64,000 nt of DNA, taken from positions 93,151 to 157,150 of the forward strand of contig NZ_JAGQDH010000007.1 of NCBI RefSeq assembly GCF_018069895.1. The letters run 5' to 3'. The position numbers and the translations under genes were made by a program. The DNA comes from Roseovarius autotrophicus (lineage in GTDB: Bacteria; Pseudomonadota; Alphaproteobacteria; Rhodobacterales; Rhodobacteraceae). The notes beneath the pieces are model-generated. The model made no database searches, was not told the DNA's origin, and saw only the letters and a program-made list of their open reading frames with translations. Within the stretch, counting starts at the first letter, position 1. Every line of letters starts with the position of its first letter. Below, piece after piece: positions 54,001 to 56,106 of this stretch.

Positions 54001-55910
54001 TTGTTGGGATCGGCCAGACGGGCCTGCGATTCATTGCCCGTGCCTTCCTGCGCGCCGCCCTTGGTAGAGGTTGCCTTGGTCGTGATATCGCTCGTGGCAG
54101 CCGCGCTCAGGGCAACCGAGTCGGGCGCGGTGGTGCCACCGATGCTGGCGGCGTCACCCAGCGTTACCCCGGTTTCGGCCACGATGACCGACACTGCCAG
54201 CGTGGCCCCTGCCCCGCCCTCACCGCCGTCGGCGATATTCTCGACGACCAGCGTCGTCACCGCATCCACCGTAACCTCGCCGCCGGCATCGATGGTGCTG
54301 GCGCCGTGGATGCCGATGACGGATCGGGTGATCAACGTTGTCACGGCAATGGCGGCGTCCTGCGCCGCATCCGTCTTGGTATCATCCGCGGCATCCTCGG
54401 CCGTGACCGTCACCATCACCGCCGTATCGATATCCACATTGCCCGAGGCGTTCAGCACGCCGGCTGGGGCCCCGTCCCCCTTGGTGCCCAGCATCACCAG
54501 CGCGCGCGGCAGCCCGACGATCACGGCACCGCCGATGCTGCCCACCTGGGCCTGCGACGGAGCCAACGAGGACTCCGTCCGCGCGGCGATGGCAATGTCG
54601 CCGTCAGAGGCGCTGACGTTGCCCATCACCTCGACCGCGGCATAGGGCGCAGCGAGGTAGAGCCCCTCTGTCAACTCGATCGGGATCAGTCCGTTATCAC
54701 TGCCCACAGCCTCGAAACTGACTGAACTGCCCGTTACCGACGCGCCCGCCTCGACCACAATCTGCTCGGCGTTGATGGTTATGGCACCGGCGGTCAGCGA
54801 GCTGCCTGCCGCGAACACCACCTTGTCCAGACCGGCCTCGCCATTCACGGCAAAGGCGGCACCGCCCAGATCGACCACCCCCTGCACCGTCAGGATATCG
54901 CCCTGCGCGAACCGGGTCGGGCTCAGCCCGAGAATGTCGAAATCCACATCGTCGATGAAATCGTCAAGGTTCGGAAATATCCCCTGGTCACCGCCCATGT
55001 TCACGGTGATGGAGGCAACCGGCAGGCTGATCGTGGCGTCCTCGAAGGTCAGGCCCGCGATGGTCACATCACTGCCCGACTGGCTGATCACCGCGTCATC
55101 CGACTGGTCCGACAATGTGACCGTCACATCGTTGGCAGCGCCGGAAAAGCTGACCGGTTCCAGGCCGTCAAAGACGACGCGCGCCCCGTCCATCTCGACC
55201 CAGCCGGATTGCGCCCCGGTGGCGGTGTAGCCGAAACTCGTGTAGGCGCCGCGCACCTCCATCACGTCCCAGCCGCCGTCGCCGCCGTCCAGCCCGCCCG
55301 AAAGCGATCCCCCCTGCTCGACGATAAAGAGATCGTCGGTATCCTCGGCACCTTGCAGATTCTCGACCGAGACAAAGCGCAGCCCTTGCAGCGCGCCCTG
55401 GTCCGGCCCGTCGATAACCCAGGTGGCGTCGTCGCGCGCGACGAGGGTGTCGCTGCCTGCGCCACCATCAAAAAGGATATCCACGCCTGCGGGGAAATCG
55501 CCCGCCACATCCAGTGTCAGGCGGTCATTGCCCCCGGTGCCCTGGATCCGCAGTTCGCTGACATCGGCCCGCGCGCGCTCATCGACCAGTTCGCCGGTCT
55601 CGTCGTCGTAGATACGAAATGCCTCGGCCACGGCGTCATAGCGCAGCGTCCAAGAGGCCCCGTCCCCGTCCAGATCGGCCATCGGAATGATATCGGCCGA
55701 GAGAAGGTAGCGCGGTTCCAGCGCCTCGATCCGCACGGCGGCGACATGAACCGGGACCCGGCCGCTGCGAACGGCCTTCAGACGGTTGAGGAAACGGTGT
55801 GGTGTCTCACCCGCGAACCACCTGGGACGCCGCGATGCCTCGCCCGCATCTGCCGGTATCAACGCCGAGGCATCGGCCTCGAATGAGTTCCGTCCAAAAG
55901 GAAAAGACAT
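27066..55910 (-). CDS. Giant LEPR-XLL repeat protein, putative surface adhesin with RTX repeats and zincin motif (about 9,614 aa)
   Basis: One intact 28.8-kb frame without stops or frameshift, far larger than any other gene here. In order (approximate residues): Arg-rich N-terminus without a Sec signal, then LEPRYLLSA near 60-72; super-repeats of 370-410 residues with K/D/S/N-rich linkers (620-2430); beta-solenoid-like units (2330-4070); a mixed region with HGxxxGDxV and GFxxGQxV motifs; EF-hand or dockerin-like loops near 6250, 6300 and 6890; Calx-beta-like segments near 6520-6780; RTX-type GGxGxDxI nonapeptides (7915-8885); two lectin/LamG-like domains (8990-9350); and HEIGHLLGKEHD at 9469. 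Composition is acidic, Gly/Ala/Thr-rich and almost Cys-free, as in large surface or secreted proteins. ATG 55910 (GGGGGG six bases upstream) is preferred over GTG 55949. Adhesion, biofilm or predation-defence roles are guesses. Confidence 0.85.
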   Translation of the reverse strand: MSFPFGRNSFEADASALIPADAGEASRRPRWFAGETPHRFLNRLKAVRSGRVPVHVAAVRIEALEPRYLLSADIIPMADLDGDGASWTLRYDAVAEAFRIYDDETGELVDERARADVSELRIQGTGGNDRLTLDVAGDFPAGVDILFDGGAGSDTLVARDDATWVIDGPDQGALQGLRFVSVENLQGAEDTDDLFIVEQGGSLSGGLDGGDGGWDVMEVRGAYTSFGYTATGAQSGWVEMDGARVVFDGLEPVSFSGAANDVTVTLSDQSDDAVISQSGSDVTIAGLTFEDATISLPVASITVNMGGDQGIFPNLDDFIDDVDFDILGLSPTRFAQGDILTVQGVVDLGGAAFAVNGEAGLDKVVFAAGSSLTAGAITINAEQIVVEAGASVTGSSVSFEAVGSDNGLIPIELTEGLYLAAPYAAVEVMGNVSASDGDIAIAARTESSLAPSQAQVGSIGGAVIVGLPRALVMLGTKGDGAPAGVLNASGNVDIDTAVMVTVTAEDAADDTKTDAAQDAAIAVTTLITRSVIGIHGASTIDAGGEVTVDAVTTLVVENIADGGEGGAGATLAVSVIVAETGVTLGDAASIGGTTAPDSVALSAAATSDITTKATSTKGGAQEGTGNESQARLADPNKDGDTSDRVATETGNVTFAGAVAVSVHVPTTQVLVDTSGGIKTQADGSVVLTATQVDRIDTSASGENSDSDATGVAIAVGVGVVEADVRALLGGSTVYNTGSVTATATLEASGGYSVTAVSGATNASENSIAGSVAIHVVLTDVAALVLDGATLALNGANLTLSASSTTEVVTSATPTETGGSGGTGIGVGASVALYVGAHTAEAALQGNALGNGTDAGLGSLSLSATGLHADATTANGGAAGGGTTVGGGVAIAVVDNATLADLGESGTLEAGGDISASAIHSGISTILSDGTALGGSTAVGAALALAFVDNRASSTSRRNVTAGGRLSLEAESGGKSSATAKASAKGTETDKESANTADQQRDQQVAFADGRSSKDLGGTSQGSASTSDGDIGVGAALALNVASNTAHATVASGTLRAADVTLVSRVEMDAATSADASATATGGGTQIGAAVALTIATLDNSASVAPAASVILTGSGGLSVLAGRIGDAVNDFGAAATSGASGGDTGIAGAFALLVLDADTRAGLDGSVEANNGDVTLTASETSVDTVSATATQSGGASTGVGASVAISVAEHLTVAELANGAALTGAFSFVAMAEGAQTATTTAESGAASTGTSVGGSLAIDVHDRSALARIGTGGLLTLGGTVSLSATQSGASHARAKGDATGNTAVGVSLALSFVDDAAEADLDRDLVAETLSMSATGSGASKAEAIASAAGTSKANEAGKGNDTADKQVAGAVGTASSKSGKSLDPAAGGKDTAAGDGNGGSVAVGAAVALNVAAVGATAVLENRTVSADVTLEARADMDAEAIADGSASTATESEADSGDRVGIAVAINVATLDNRAEILGGTINGAVSARALMATGGDQTHVIGARATSGASGGDNLGIAGSFALLIAETDTRAAVAGTVNADEGDVTLEAAATQTTVVEATASTKAGSTGVGASIAIGVSNMQVEAVIADGVAVNAARDVTLSATGSGENTLLGRGGAEAKAGGTAVGGAVVVGVIEQTTLARIGTGGTLLATGALSLDADHHGKTTTTAEGNASGSTAVGASIAVGFVEDTARVAVARSLQAASVTLSAVGDGASATAATASAKGAADDGSKANDQKSAATNLGNAKAAGTGTGSKGTSSSASQNGSDVSVAAALAVNVSSSVAEAVLSGATVTATSGNVVLRTENNIAAAANGSGEAATSADSTAVGIGVAINVATMSNAASVASGTAITAQGLTLASTMREVDGNATHDFSARASSAASGGDTGIAGSFALGVVTSDTTPLFEGSMLALSGGAIDIDAESQARHTVLASSKGLSKGNSSTGVGASIALAVVFDTTDAGIAEGTVMNGTANSVSVKAVSRFLAAETDGAITEALGGAAGDGTAVGGAVAVTYVENTTQARIGSGAGNFTMTGGALSVTADHVADIVSNADAEVAGSGTGVGVAVGVNIGFDQTDAHVGRAMTTGENQIASATVTADATLRTLATTKASAKGADKTKTGDSDKQTEDAGSFASQQSGGKATRTPTQSGDGMFGSANSSSIDNSGSGLKQGAGGSNQSSGGKTIAATVAVNYLGGGVTAEIADGANVNVAGAVTVETTSRITAKALALGTAVNIEDSNSTGVAAAVGLNIVEFDGLARIGNAEVTGGSVSVRAVQPTDTANIYQVRALSGAAAGADAIAGSIAITYIDVSNAALVADGATVMATAGDVTVEAATLIELQNLSGGAALSTSNGAGAGIAVSINILNEMDTTAAIGAGATVTAQGGRVTVTATGSFTPFEETLGLNTGLGALDNQKIGLTNFAAGVAAAGNGAAVGGSSAINVLMINTSATVGDGAEIAGENGISVSAEDTLTLFTGAGSIGLSAGGAGVGIGINVDVVLRSTSARVGKGAELISTDGDVTIKATAVEDLTSVAATFGVAASEVAVAFSVGVAVLDTTTEAIVQSGAGNDASSVDAGGDVTVAASGSFDMLFISGGVAASGSSSAMGIASSVLVHLDTVEALVGDHAEIITGGTRGLWVDAYSHENVLDLVVAAGVAGGDVGLGGSVLVSVMEETTRAAIGDHVTIRAWNEDAGIAPGVFVTAEAESTMLSAAGAVGLSAGVAGIGAGANVHAVTKRTEALIGNDVTIAGDPDVEGALAQGNIEVDARATEVFKTFAVSAAAGNSVGVGVAADVMVLTLNTHALIGDRADARTRGSVKVQAVNETEADMIIVGAAVGGTGGVGASLGVAVIDKTIEAAIGTNGTVTGLGFATTNARSGAYEIGSRTSSEGVNTDAFTFEDGARPTADDFEVGLPGSETPTDLATEADPTVNDGGQPKEKPKQDEIDSPDLTVERTATLTETATHGVVVSASGKDDIEAFAIGFAGGGTFGVGVGAAVSVVTTRTTADIGADTRVNIDGGDGHAAQSVFVVAASDFSHVGVGAGGAIGGTVGVAPGVDVSVIDQTTAATIGAGAKVAAADDVIVSAVARESFFVLGGGVAVGGTVAVGGGIAVATVETKTSALIGNGAVITAGGDVAAIAQDDTDFTMIAFGGGVGIAAAGIGAGVGVVTMVKDTTAIIGEGAVVDAKGLGTGVGGILTGDTPTSGDFTTGAAHGVIVQARSSESLLNLAFAGGGGLVGLAGAVSVSVIDSDTLAAIGKNARINQDSGNFAANDVGAAQGVWVMAANRFSLVSAAGGVAVGFVGAGAAVNFGSVRNEVGALIDTGAQVKAKARVEVAALADKDLRGYVIMGTGGAVGVGGAINVFAIGDNFDASYTDENGTTDNAAELDGQSVTGYASDEAGATSSANDESLNALIDGSASADEKSADGRTAGILGQAKLNKSFNLDNDLAYTPQPEAGVTAVVAAGASIVTAGDVEVAASERIGVHFITGSGAVGVGAFGVGVTVLTVNSNVRARLGGSTTAGGAVSVLANGAREADIVSVGVAGGLVAMGATATVVNDRGQQVAEVSDGASVNGAATLSVEAINTQDYTSQVYSVSGGGVAVGVNFARLNLDDGQTGTDETVARIGANATIGTTQKVGDVTVSANSTIDARSAVFSVGAGLFAGGVNFSFVVAAPQVLAEVGAGARVSSSGAVRVLSLLDSEVETDVLSVTIGAIGLGVSVAQSDANGSSKAIMAGRIIDSASVRVEGRGIAIADAYAEASGGGLIAGNLHLARANASPVIEGRLNGTTTSGGTVEVSAISEGRAQAVTESKAGGIAGFGAGEAQATLAPTVTASIGAGTITAGNLVVRATHNFDKPANTWRAYAKSEASSGAVVGAQVNLSVARANATVRAQIAGSVNVDTSAAGGTGFVKIEALSVNMARALTDGLNVGILAAVGATQAKAEANGTTVAEILDRGAVSALPNYTIGALDVTATGQDTASSEVNAAGGGVLAVGLNKAESTAEGEVRAEIGRNLGILAEGDVTVTATARPEVDANTKGVSGGGIRVARSEAIAKMEPTVTARVDTGTTLAAGGDVIVKAEATPQTGDVPTYRIESIDTNANTLRILSHGLSTGDVVEVGDNPNVDERDFNVIVVGETNDLIAFGNRFSGSDTEIIDNRDEIRFARSHNFVSGDKVVLSKLTDGAPDIETAAGSTFWVVVIDARTIKLVDDPAKTADGWFEDNALRFKPSDVSGTWIDLGTDVFELGDALTYRAPDVGQQFGVATVDQSAAKIIAALGEGGPNLSQASESVDNNRIYFVDLIVDSPTEGHLIAHGFANDDRVVYSSTDPSGLETGATIGNLEQGRAYFVANADANSVQLKTAALVNKPVYYEREGASTYKVVLTDGSDWAALGYKAGDVFEISNAPGNNGSYTVAAVNGAELTLNETLSRVTRIDQSMTVGSRDIDPSAGVDNRYTLTLSSGNWGPGFAEGDQITLSGLGTLNGTRTIHSVSGNQITLTLSAGGVSGSFGDAQVQRLNPETDTFDTPIIDLQPKKDTDGPGSANPDKADDSIHQLTLVENTPIGGLADGQVYYVVGKTGSQVQLAQAPGGTAISFTVAPNDGADHLLGAFGIDLTSADTTDLYELRLDLAGSGFAGKILTAEDDVSIATIAPQSGDGVSAVTVRGSGGSVLVDAGINKAQLDIAPVVLAEVSAALLSADGTVTIDATGKMNGSALGRNGNGGLVAIGRADALINQDAGTERMTVDAKIGTGTQVIAGGDLRMQATGTGAFDADSRTTTGGAVGLARGRALVDADWAARIDVGANALILAGGLVDLHATGGMTGQAMARSTGIGIGGDGDSIARFIMDGSEIGISVRHGVLVEGREVRLHAEGTGTNVSVDSDGRGGGFYAEGEADTGAKLVLDTVISILDNDAPGTGARITGWEGVDLIAENHANTLKTRAFARSTGLFGYVDSDTRTFFDLDARVFGDSGGVNGTLITAGPRDTGRANLADFEYDPIVAGDARRLAFHILAENRSNVINDDARVSKRSLAAGGSDESRSGDARRDEIDFSSNVLILSGRSPQLVTKTLSISPDATIDRAVNVTINDTQGGGGAAISSGEIKSDVIDVNDITNPGPGDVVFKSTDISGSGGIWTFRETLQRVEILNLSDKSIRINDIDVTADRQPLVVLTPTGSADPLSLTFDIVNDVAPTYIGIANTGTADILLNGIINNPIGVTSIVAQNGSVLGDALRPEAIIRTQTLNIDASGDVGRDAATRVAVDIVKSDGVPEAFAFRTSQVNGLSDTIFLGLGNRFHEGQMVRYDATGTPVAGLEDGVFYYVSFGDAAFDADLGMSGVQLFRDAALTDLVNIAPAGALTGTHSLTGVETFTVDAGSNAFLDIRALLRTGAVADFADDPFLVVNIDRVSAGNDADLLLRPTYFQTGEGDSGGVVVRHRGVAPVGEKQFTYYTNFVKANPAPSQSPVGVSRGAYGEGTVELASTYDFRGLDLTGARTLAGLQSGAVSGEGNVNVVAAKSGPTDTRINVLALVEVDTTGTQVGEGHISVLANGWIALTEVTGDFRVGEIRSTANDVLIYSPQRIIDAEGDDNLTPADVSGRSITMVAASSFVNPDAGDVPGEIVLPTVAPSGLIGGIGQTDNFLEIDLDNRGLHEGVLRAHDSTATASQGIFLDEVAGDLRIHTVHTINDVSLRTVAGSIIDARNDDAANIIGLSVHLDANGVGASIGEHHNPLEIDSRAGLPREDDLTVATDDVALEATDNIWLTEVAGELRLVLAHTYLGDIELTVRESAAQGEDLQLIRDGAARFAENNNSAPSGHMDALRPLPHGLVLAEQGSVTLRVGDDIETHENSAIVAGRFIDIYGDHGNADPGFGTNILLRGQIIAGAVMVVAGNRAPGIPAGTQGDRPIGTWRPDDRDTDVTSADRLTRIFGNTDSDLFRFGDPSGAAGGTQWGDAGYIFLGSKTRAFGGDGEDRFEVYFLQDMAAQTSPAIQTASFVTDQYTTGEPLPAFVTQMNVLAEHTLTLDGQSDSDSYKVYTLGSQGDERNYIINVLDTGAPDSGTDTLDIFGHDGDDDIFLLRAAAFLPNEVANRPGYVALLHGAVDQYQDVIQGNEASSEVQRISYDTGINGRLTVEGLGGNDHFFSDDVTVIATLDGGAGDDSFQIGQIFGLNRNEADGNLLPQDEFPGLRPTTRGWLSNGSSAPLLVQGGTGNDEFRVYSNQSELRLEGDDDNDLFIVRAFAIAATTDYDWNRDGMIDQLDLQAGLDLLTLGFEDGAAAFEAEIEGRDDAEFLKVALKDGVDYVFDRNGDGGINFLDVFLTVDDTTDDVIVLDADGVAQPQIGLGFSIAQAPDIRAGGGQDEVRYNANAPVSIDGGTGFDKLVVLGTEFADDIVITETAIYGAGLNVRYANMEVVEVDGLEGDDQFFVQSTAFGVAYRIIGGLGSDVINVAGDVTADIITRELEGVSGAIDHLVRSDDVFYDGLVIDGLDYNVARDGEGLVVIDEGTDGFTVVREGSDPLDSYVVRLARALEAGEVVYVTVSAARSPQEERDDSFENPAPLANGQGDTLLVSTNAPAGIGVEAADILGIDALQSDVDKSFLREVVIDGQTFLVPQRAVVLRFDSDNWDTGAEVFLHAVDDLRAEGDRVVVMQHSVLSTTSPDYDGIAVRNVEVQLRDNDTPGILVRQLDPVTGEEDGRTIVVEGDDITGLSDQIGVQLAREVAAGDTIVVKLNLGGLTGDLALADQTDRAITITSSDSRFDAAHLTLTFDHTNWNDEVILEIVALNDDVAEDPETAVIGFGMNLGSVTQAMTVGDWDDGGTSRLALSLQTASWVSKGFDIGQAVILTGLVGIADGTEAVIAGFATGGVVMQLDLAAEGATLGEAPVMTVSKADLNGDQTVNALGDYVVPNLRSGTGLLAITVLDNDTPGSLVLETGRDTVLIPDDPATPGDESVSDSYRLRLTQAPTADVEVALLTDGLADITAVDGVPVSYAEIGGLRPVQVFNGTLDFDGNTLTRGAGSDLGSFVNEGWKAGDLLRIGADPTLYTVTEVTGSMLMLDANTGLNETVEDVILSRVFEVETWTGAARLDLVDGAWRLVRLEAEVTGAIPADEPGFAVRGWLNEGFLEGQTVRISDGINSIDAKIAIIRGFNQTQDAAIQFTLDPSVDFAAADAGWLAGDVTVTVTRIAAVTIFTPDNYYMLQTIELTADPYYEVPTTREGVKIFPVKAHRLSEIRGPLAVEGGPAGADRSLTNGVKLPGEADTFLFAIGAQPPESQQIDVLNIYNDGSKADSAGVLTETTLSGFGMGADLVFPNVSGPLHGEGPEGEGAQTLIFAGGISFGKVNFGAAGVANDATVSTVEVVNLMLGEGNDDLLVTGTLNPAPHVSAENEFTFIEGWNDSDYLFLYDRTDFKGQLVVTREGFNWKGEGFLVGQEVFVVDGNGLRHALGRIVAIEDALAYGAEDIDPATGEPYRDPSDNSLLILDATALPALPDDLDLTDSVRIVAEDKDVAQLIDTTVQSVSAGVAVLRWEAINGAGDLPADWTEAGVLEGHLLHVDRAVGGSVERIDLRVRRIDGLTIEVEAAGQQPLDFVTDEEVNGLFWVQGKHGGLTVLHGGGNRYINTQGSFDFDAEANSLTRLDGRSFAEVGFEVGQVIQLEGEEFTREIVGFADADPTEYGAEGLFRTWGSSSVIVLSAPLRAGGTVLDSGAQGLLVHVAEALETTITREVKIEVKALTPGDDSSLATVVRLTDGAGWGDLGFFAGGVVFIEGFAGAFAIAQVNGDEIVLQDAALGSCTDHDGIATLTITTFDIARSGGQRVGGDHFIVTGGAGPDSPLVIYGDTSQDGIWYSGRSYDRLGLEFGPKPFDPFPLLPNDQNEDDTWIFALANPFKLHGNDIIDASALFADIPDAAITISVGITAFGGMGNDTIIGSQTGDHLAGGSGDDVIIGQRGSDHIYGDSGFNVNILTRALTVATLDASPAPGVDPTTPKAEGTFAPIPSPVRDPMGNRPADTTGLLNIPGAGSDWIVGNGSGIEDGTPDIIFADHGEVIQLVIDPNAPFALDQKIQTTFLSTVMAINSLQPQTGGDDVVFGSENDDIIIGGAGNDALDGGEGDDLIFGDNVSLSRMGEIDDNLYDDIQSLRFQTLAGVLMYSRSDRPVSPGYDPDAVTGDNSGVLMVALDDQGAPIARDFRDPNGPSWWAEYEIDYAEYHSFAVEAGSIGAGSFGNDYIAGGAGNDYIFGQLGNDILQGDGTILGAVTGRGNGTIGGFADLTRYVSAARELPTVNAPVGALLVVSALAADTDGSDYIEGGGGCDTIFGGLGQDDIVGGSSDMFSLTERENRPDGADMIFGGAGDRIERNDERLPGDGTGESDRHARDADVIVGDNGNIIRLVGVNGVDLLEARNIDLTDPDTFGPAYADLANTRNGMFLSYAYDSVATLESSYAPEGGERIVVRGVTLLDYTPGGPDWDPAALSDIGGNDEVHGETGDDEIYLGRGDDIAFGDAEHDNIIGGWGNDWISGGTGIDGIIGDDGRIFTSRNTRMTGNGAWGSEYAESLFGIYSLLANDPDRRTSQGNVINELIYTPGRVQEELINVEFEMVKSVDLTPFDSHRDSSFVPRDSADPNQHNPLYADDIIFGGLGRDFLHGGSGDDAIGGHEAIWEGYVQLLIDGEASGLIRTDFTRPWNPGNILMFGDGRPHWNEPNPVEQRVGEFWLYDEYDPRRTILFHENGEVWKDDDFDGTLYHFFLNAPDNEGVLVESYVEFAPNGTPIGVMVPVHSDGDDRIFGGMGNDWLVGGTGRDHIYGGFGNDLMNADDVMGEPRFATISGGSISSYDTGTFGSADAMDDGLNNTPETHMSWEDRVFGGAGLDILIGNTGGDRLIDHLGEFNSYIVPFAPFGIATVSRQVPPQLWDFITAQAFSDGVDMTRAADIGPNQQSRYSNVLQHQGNPYGEIGLVTQRDHGYWQDQSGPPTDPQAGNIPGGRRDILRTADFDDRTLQGFEVDTGVFRASMGVMNVEADHSGKASGIFLLDDYLPTYYEVAATFNLDKPRAGQKANAYIVFDYYSDVDFKFAGINVSTNKIEMGYVDETGWHYLVQSNKPVQIKPNTNHDVLVAVNGNNVTVQVFGVNWFTYDFTPRIDAYGLPVPLNGGMVGIAMDNSGGRVDNFRVQVLPPDWTLNETDDFSPPVAELPRVSQSAGWVEASGRLTGTVNGTAPAVQTVELGTRLLSNSTLEMEVEIRTAGIAGFVFDRYDALNYKFVALDVSGDRVIVGHATPEDGMVIDAAYAYSLTADSDYRLKLTAQGAGLMVSVNGVQLASYGFNAALVDGGFGLMVISGQASFDNYRLATDDQQFNAALKLAQDSVATLSSDGYIEVDPIADADLRRLYQAALNDWAEAGLVSDTELERLSAVRLVVTDLEGTTLARAMEDTILIDLTAAGAGWYIDADPEADDGFAQGLVTTGVDLLTVLRHEIGHLLGKEHDTILLMASELQAGMRIGVDDAVSVTTEPTAEPDSAPEAEPVEGSGARPLRGDGRGPNRADAGFVFDPATGALVDPDEARQLFASRNREVGNVVLLGAGAILANKRTAEPVKVRGAVLQPKVDAPPQSHWFRRLFG
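27471..27506 (-). other. HExxHxxGxxHD zincin-type motif of the giant protein
   Basis: HEIGHLLGKEHD has the three His ligands, the catalytic Glu and the Gly of matrixin-like metallopeptidases. A Met follows within ILLMASEL, close to the position of a Met-turn. Upstream, IDLTAAGAGWYIDADPEADD with VDLLTVLRH is a segment seen in C-terminal domains of other giant bacterial proteins. About 145 residues follow, ending in HWFRRLFG. Confidence 0.7.
27870..28930 (-). other. Paired lectin/LamG-like domains of the giant protein
   Basis: Two similar beta-rich modules stand in tandem. The first contains YEVAATFNLDKPRAG and YIVFDYYSDVDFKFAGINV, and ends GGRVDNFRV. The second contains LEMEVEIRTAGIAGFVFDRY and YKFVALDV, and ends GQASFDNYRL. 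The pattern fits a concanavalin-like jelly roll (LamG or related), so a glycan-binding role is possible. Confidence 0.55.
29260..32165 (-). repeat. RTX-type calcium-binding nonapeptide repeats in the giant gene
   Basis: Clusters of GGxGxDxIxG repeats occur, for example GGSGDDVIIG, GGAGNDALDGGEGDDLIFGD, GGAGNDYIFGQLGNDILQGD and GGMGNDWLVGGTGRDHIYGG. Such repeats bind Ca2+ as a parallel beta-roll and fold outside the cell. They are split into about eight short groups by longer spacers rather than one continuous array. Confidence 0.85.
32540..42750 (-). repeat. Dispersed GFxxGQxV motif repeats in the giant gene
   Basis: A motif of about 35-40 residues, W/S-xxxGFxxGQxVxIxG followed by G-T-x-T/A-IxxVxGxxIxL, appears at least nine times, near 42690, 42460, 35370, 34790, 34520, 33600, 33270, 32950 and 32600. 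A second motif, HGxxxGDxVxY with GLxxGxxYYV and VQLA, occurs near 43580, 43400, 42950, 42190 and 40000. Both look like small beta-domains inserted between larger blocks. Confidence 0.65.
43700..48920 (-). repeat. Beta-solenoid-like repeat block in the giant gene
   Basis: After the super-repeats the protein continues in units of about 55-75 residues: GDVxVxA, then GGxVGVGAxVxV, then TxAxIGxGAxV. Regular alternation of small and beta-branched residues suggests a right-handed beta-helix or similar fibre. No linkers of the earlier type interrupt it, apart from an Asp/Glu/Lys/Pro-rich insert near 47050-47230. Confidence 0.7.
48640..54060 (-). repeat. Five-fold super-repeat region with charged linkers in the giant gene
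   Basis: The motif IAGSxAI/IAGxFAL recurs with its codons at 53611, 52474, 51343, 50233 and 49003, so the spacing is 379, 377, 370 and 410 residues. Each unit holds roughly six subunits of about 60 residues of the form TxVGxxxALxVxxxxAxAxL, xxxxGDVxLxA. A low-complexity linker rich in Lys, Asp, Ser and Asn recurs once per unit, near 54020, 52905, 51790, 50665 and 49470. The DNA copies have diverged, so this is old duplication kept at the protein level. Confidence 0.8.
55694..55738 (-). other. LEPR-XLL motif of the giant protein
   Basis: The segment VRIEALEPRYLLSAD is the LEPR-XLL signature found near the N-terminus of very large bacterial repeat proteins. It sits about 60 residues from the start, after an Arg-rich stretch with no hydrophobic core of a Sec signal, so it may be part of a non-classical targeting region. 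Confidence 0.8.
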
Positions 55911-56034
55911 GGCAGCCCCCCGCGAGAAGGCTCGACCGGCCCCGAACACAAACGGCTATGTCCTGACGCCACTATGAAAATTCCATGGCCCAACAGAACC
56001 GAAAAGGCGAGAACGCGAGCTTAAAATTAACCGG

Positions 56035-56080
56035 AGTATACTGCAAATCGTCGTTCACGAAAAGGTGATTCCTTTGTGAA
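56035..56080 (-). promoter_or_regulatory. Candidate promoter and operator before the giant gene
   Basis: On the minus strand a TATACT box (56035-56040) lies about 125 bases before the giant gene start. Directly upstream of it, over the expected -35 site, is an inverted repeat at 56054-56080: TTCAC and AAAGG arms pair with CCTTT and GTGAA around a five-base loop, with a two-base bulge. No T-run follows, so an operator or mRNA leader structure is more likely than a terminator. The -35 box is poor, as expected for an activated promoter. Confidence 0.4.
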
Positions 56081-56106
56081 GTGGGCAACGCCGGGGGCCT
56101 GCCGTC

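Noticed and set aside
48640..54060. Assembly artefact or recent tandem duplication in the giant gene
   Set aside because: The super-repeat copies differ clearly at DNA level and in linker sequence, and the frame stays open over 28.8 kb. A collapsed or expanded copy number still cannot be excluded from sequence alone.
27066..55949. Very long open frames on the plus strand opposite the giant gene (up to about 1,100 codons, for example 51396-54725 and 31779-34784)
   Set aside because: They mirror the codon bias of GC-rich DNA. Their products are Arg/Ala/Pro/His-rich with no recognisable domains, while the minus-strand frame is one coherent repeat protein.
27066..55949. Type Vb two-partner secretion exoprotein (FhaB-like)
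   Set aside because: The repeats look hemagglutinin-like, but there is no N-terminal TPS domain or Sec signal and no FhaC/POTRA-barrel gene in the neighbourhood.
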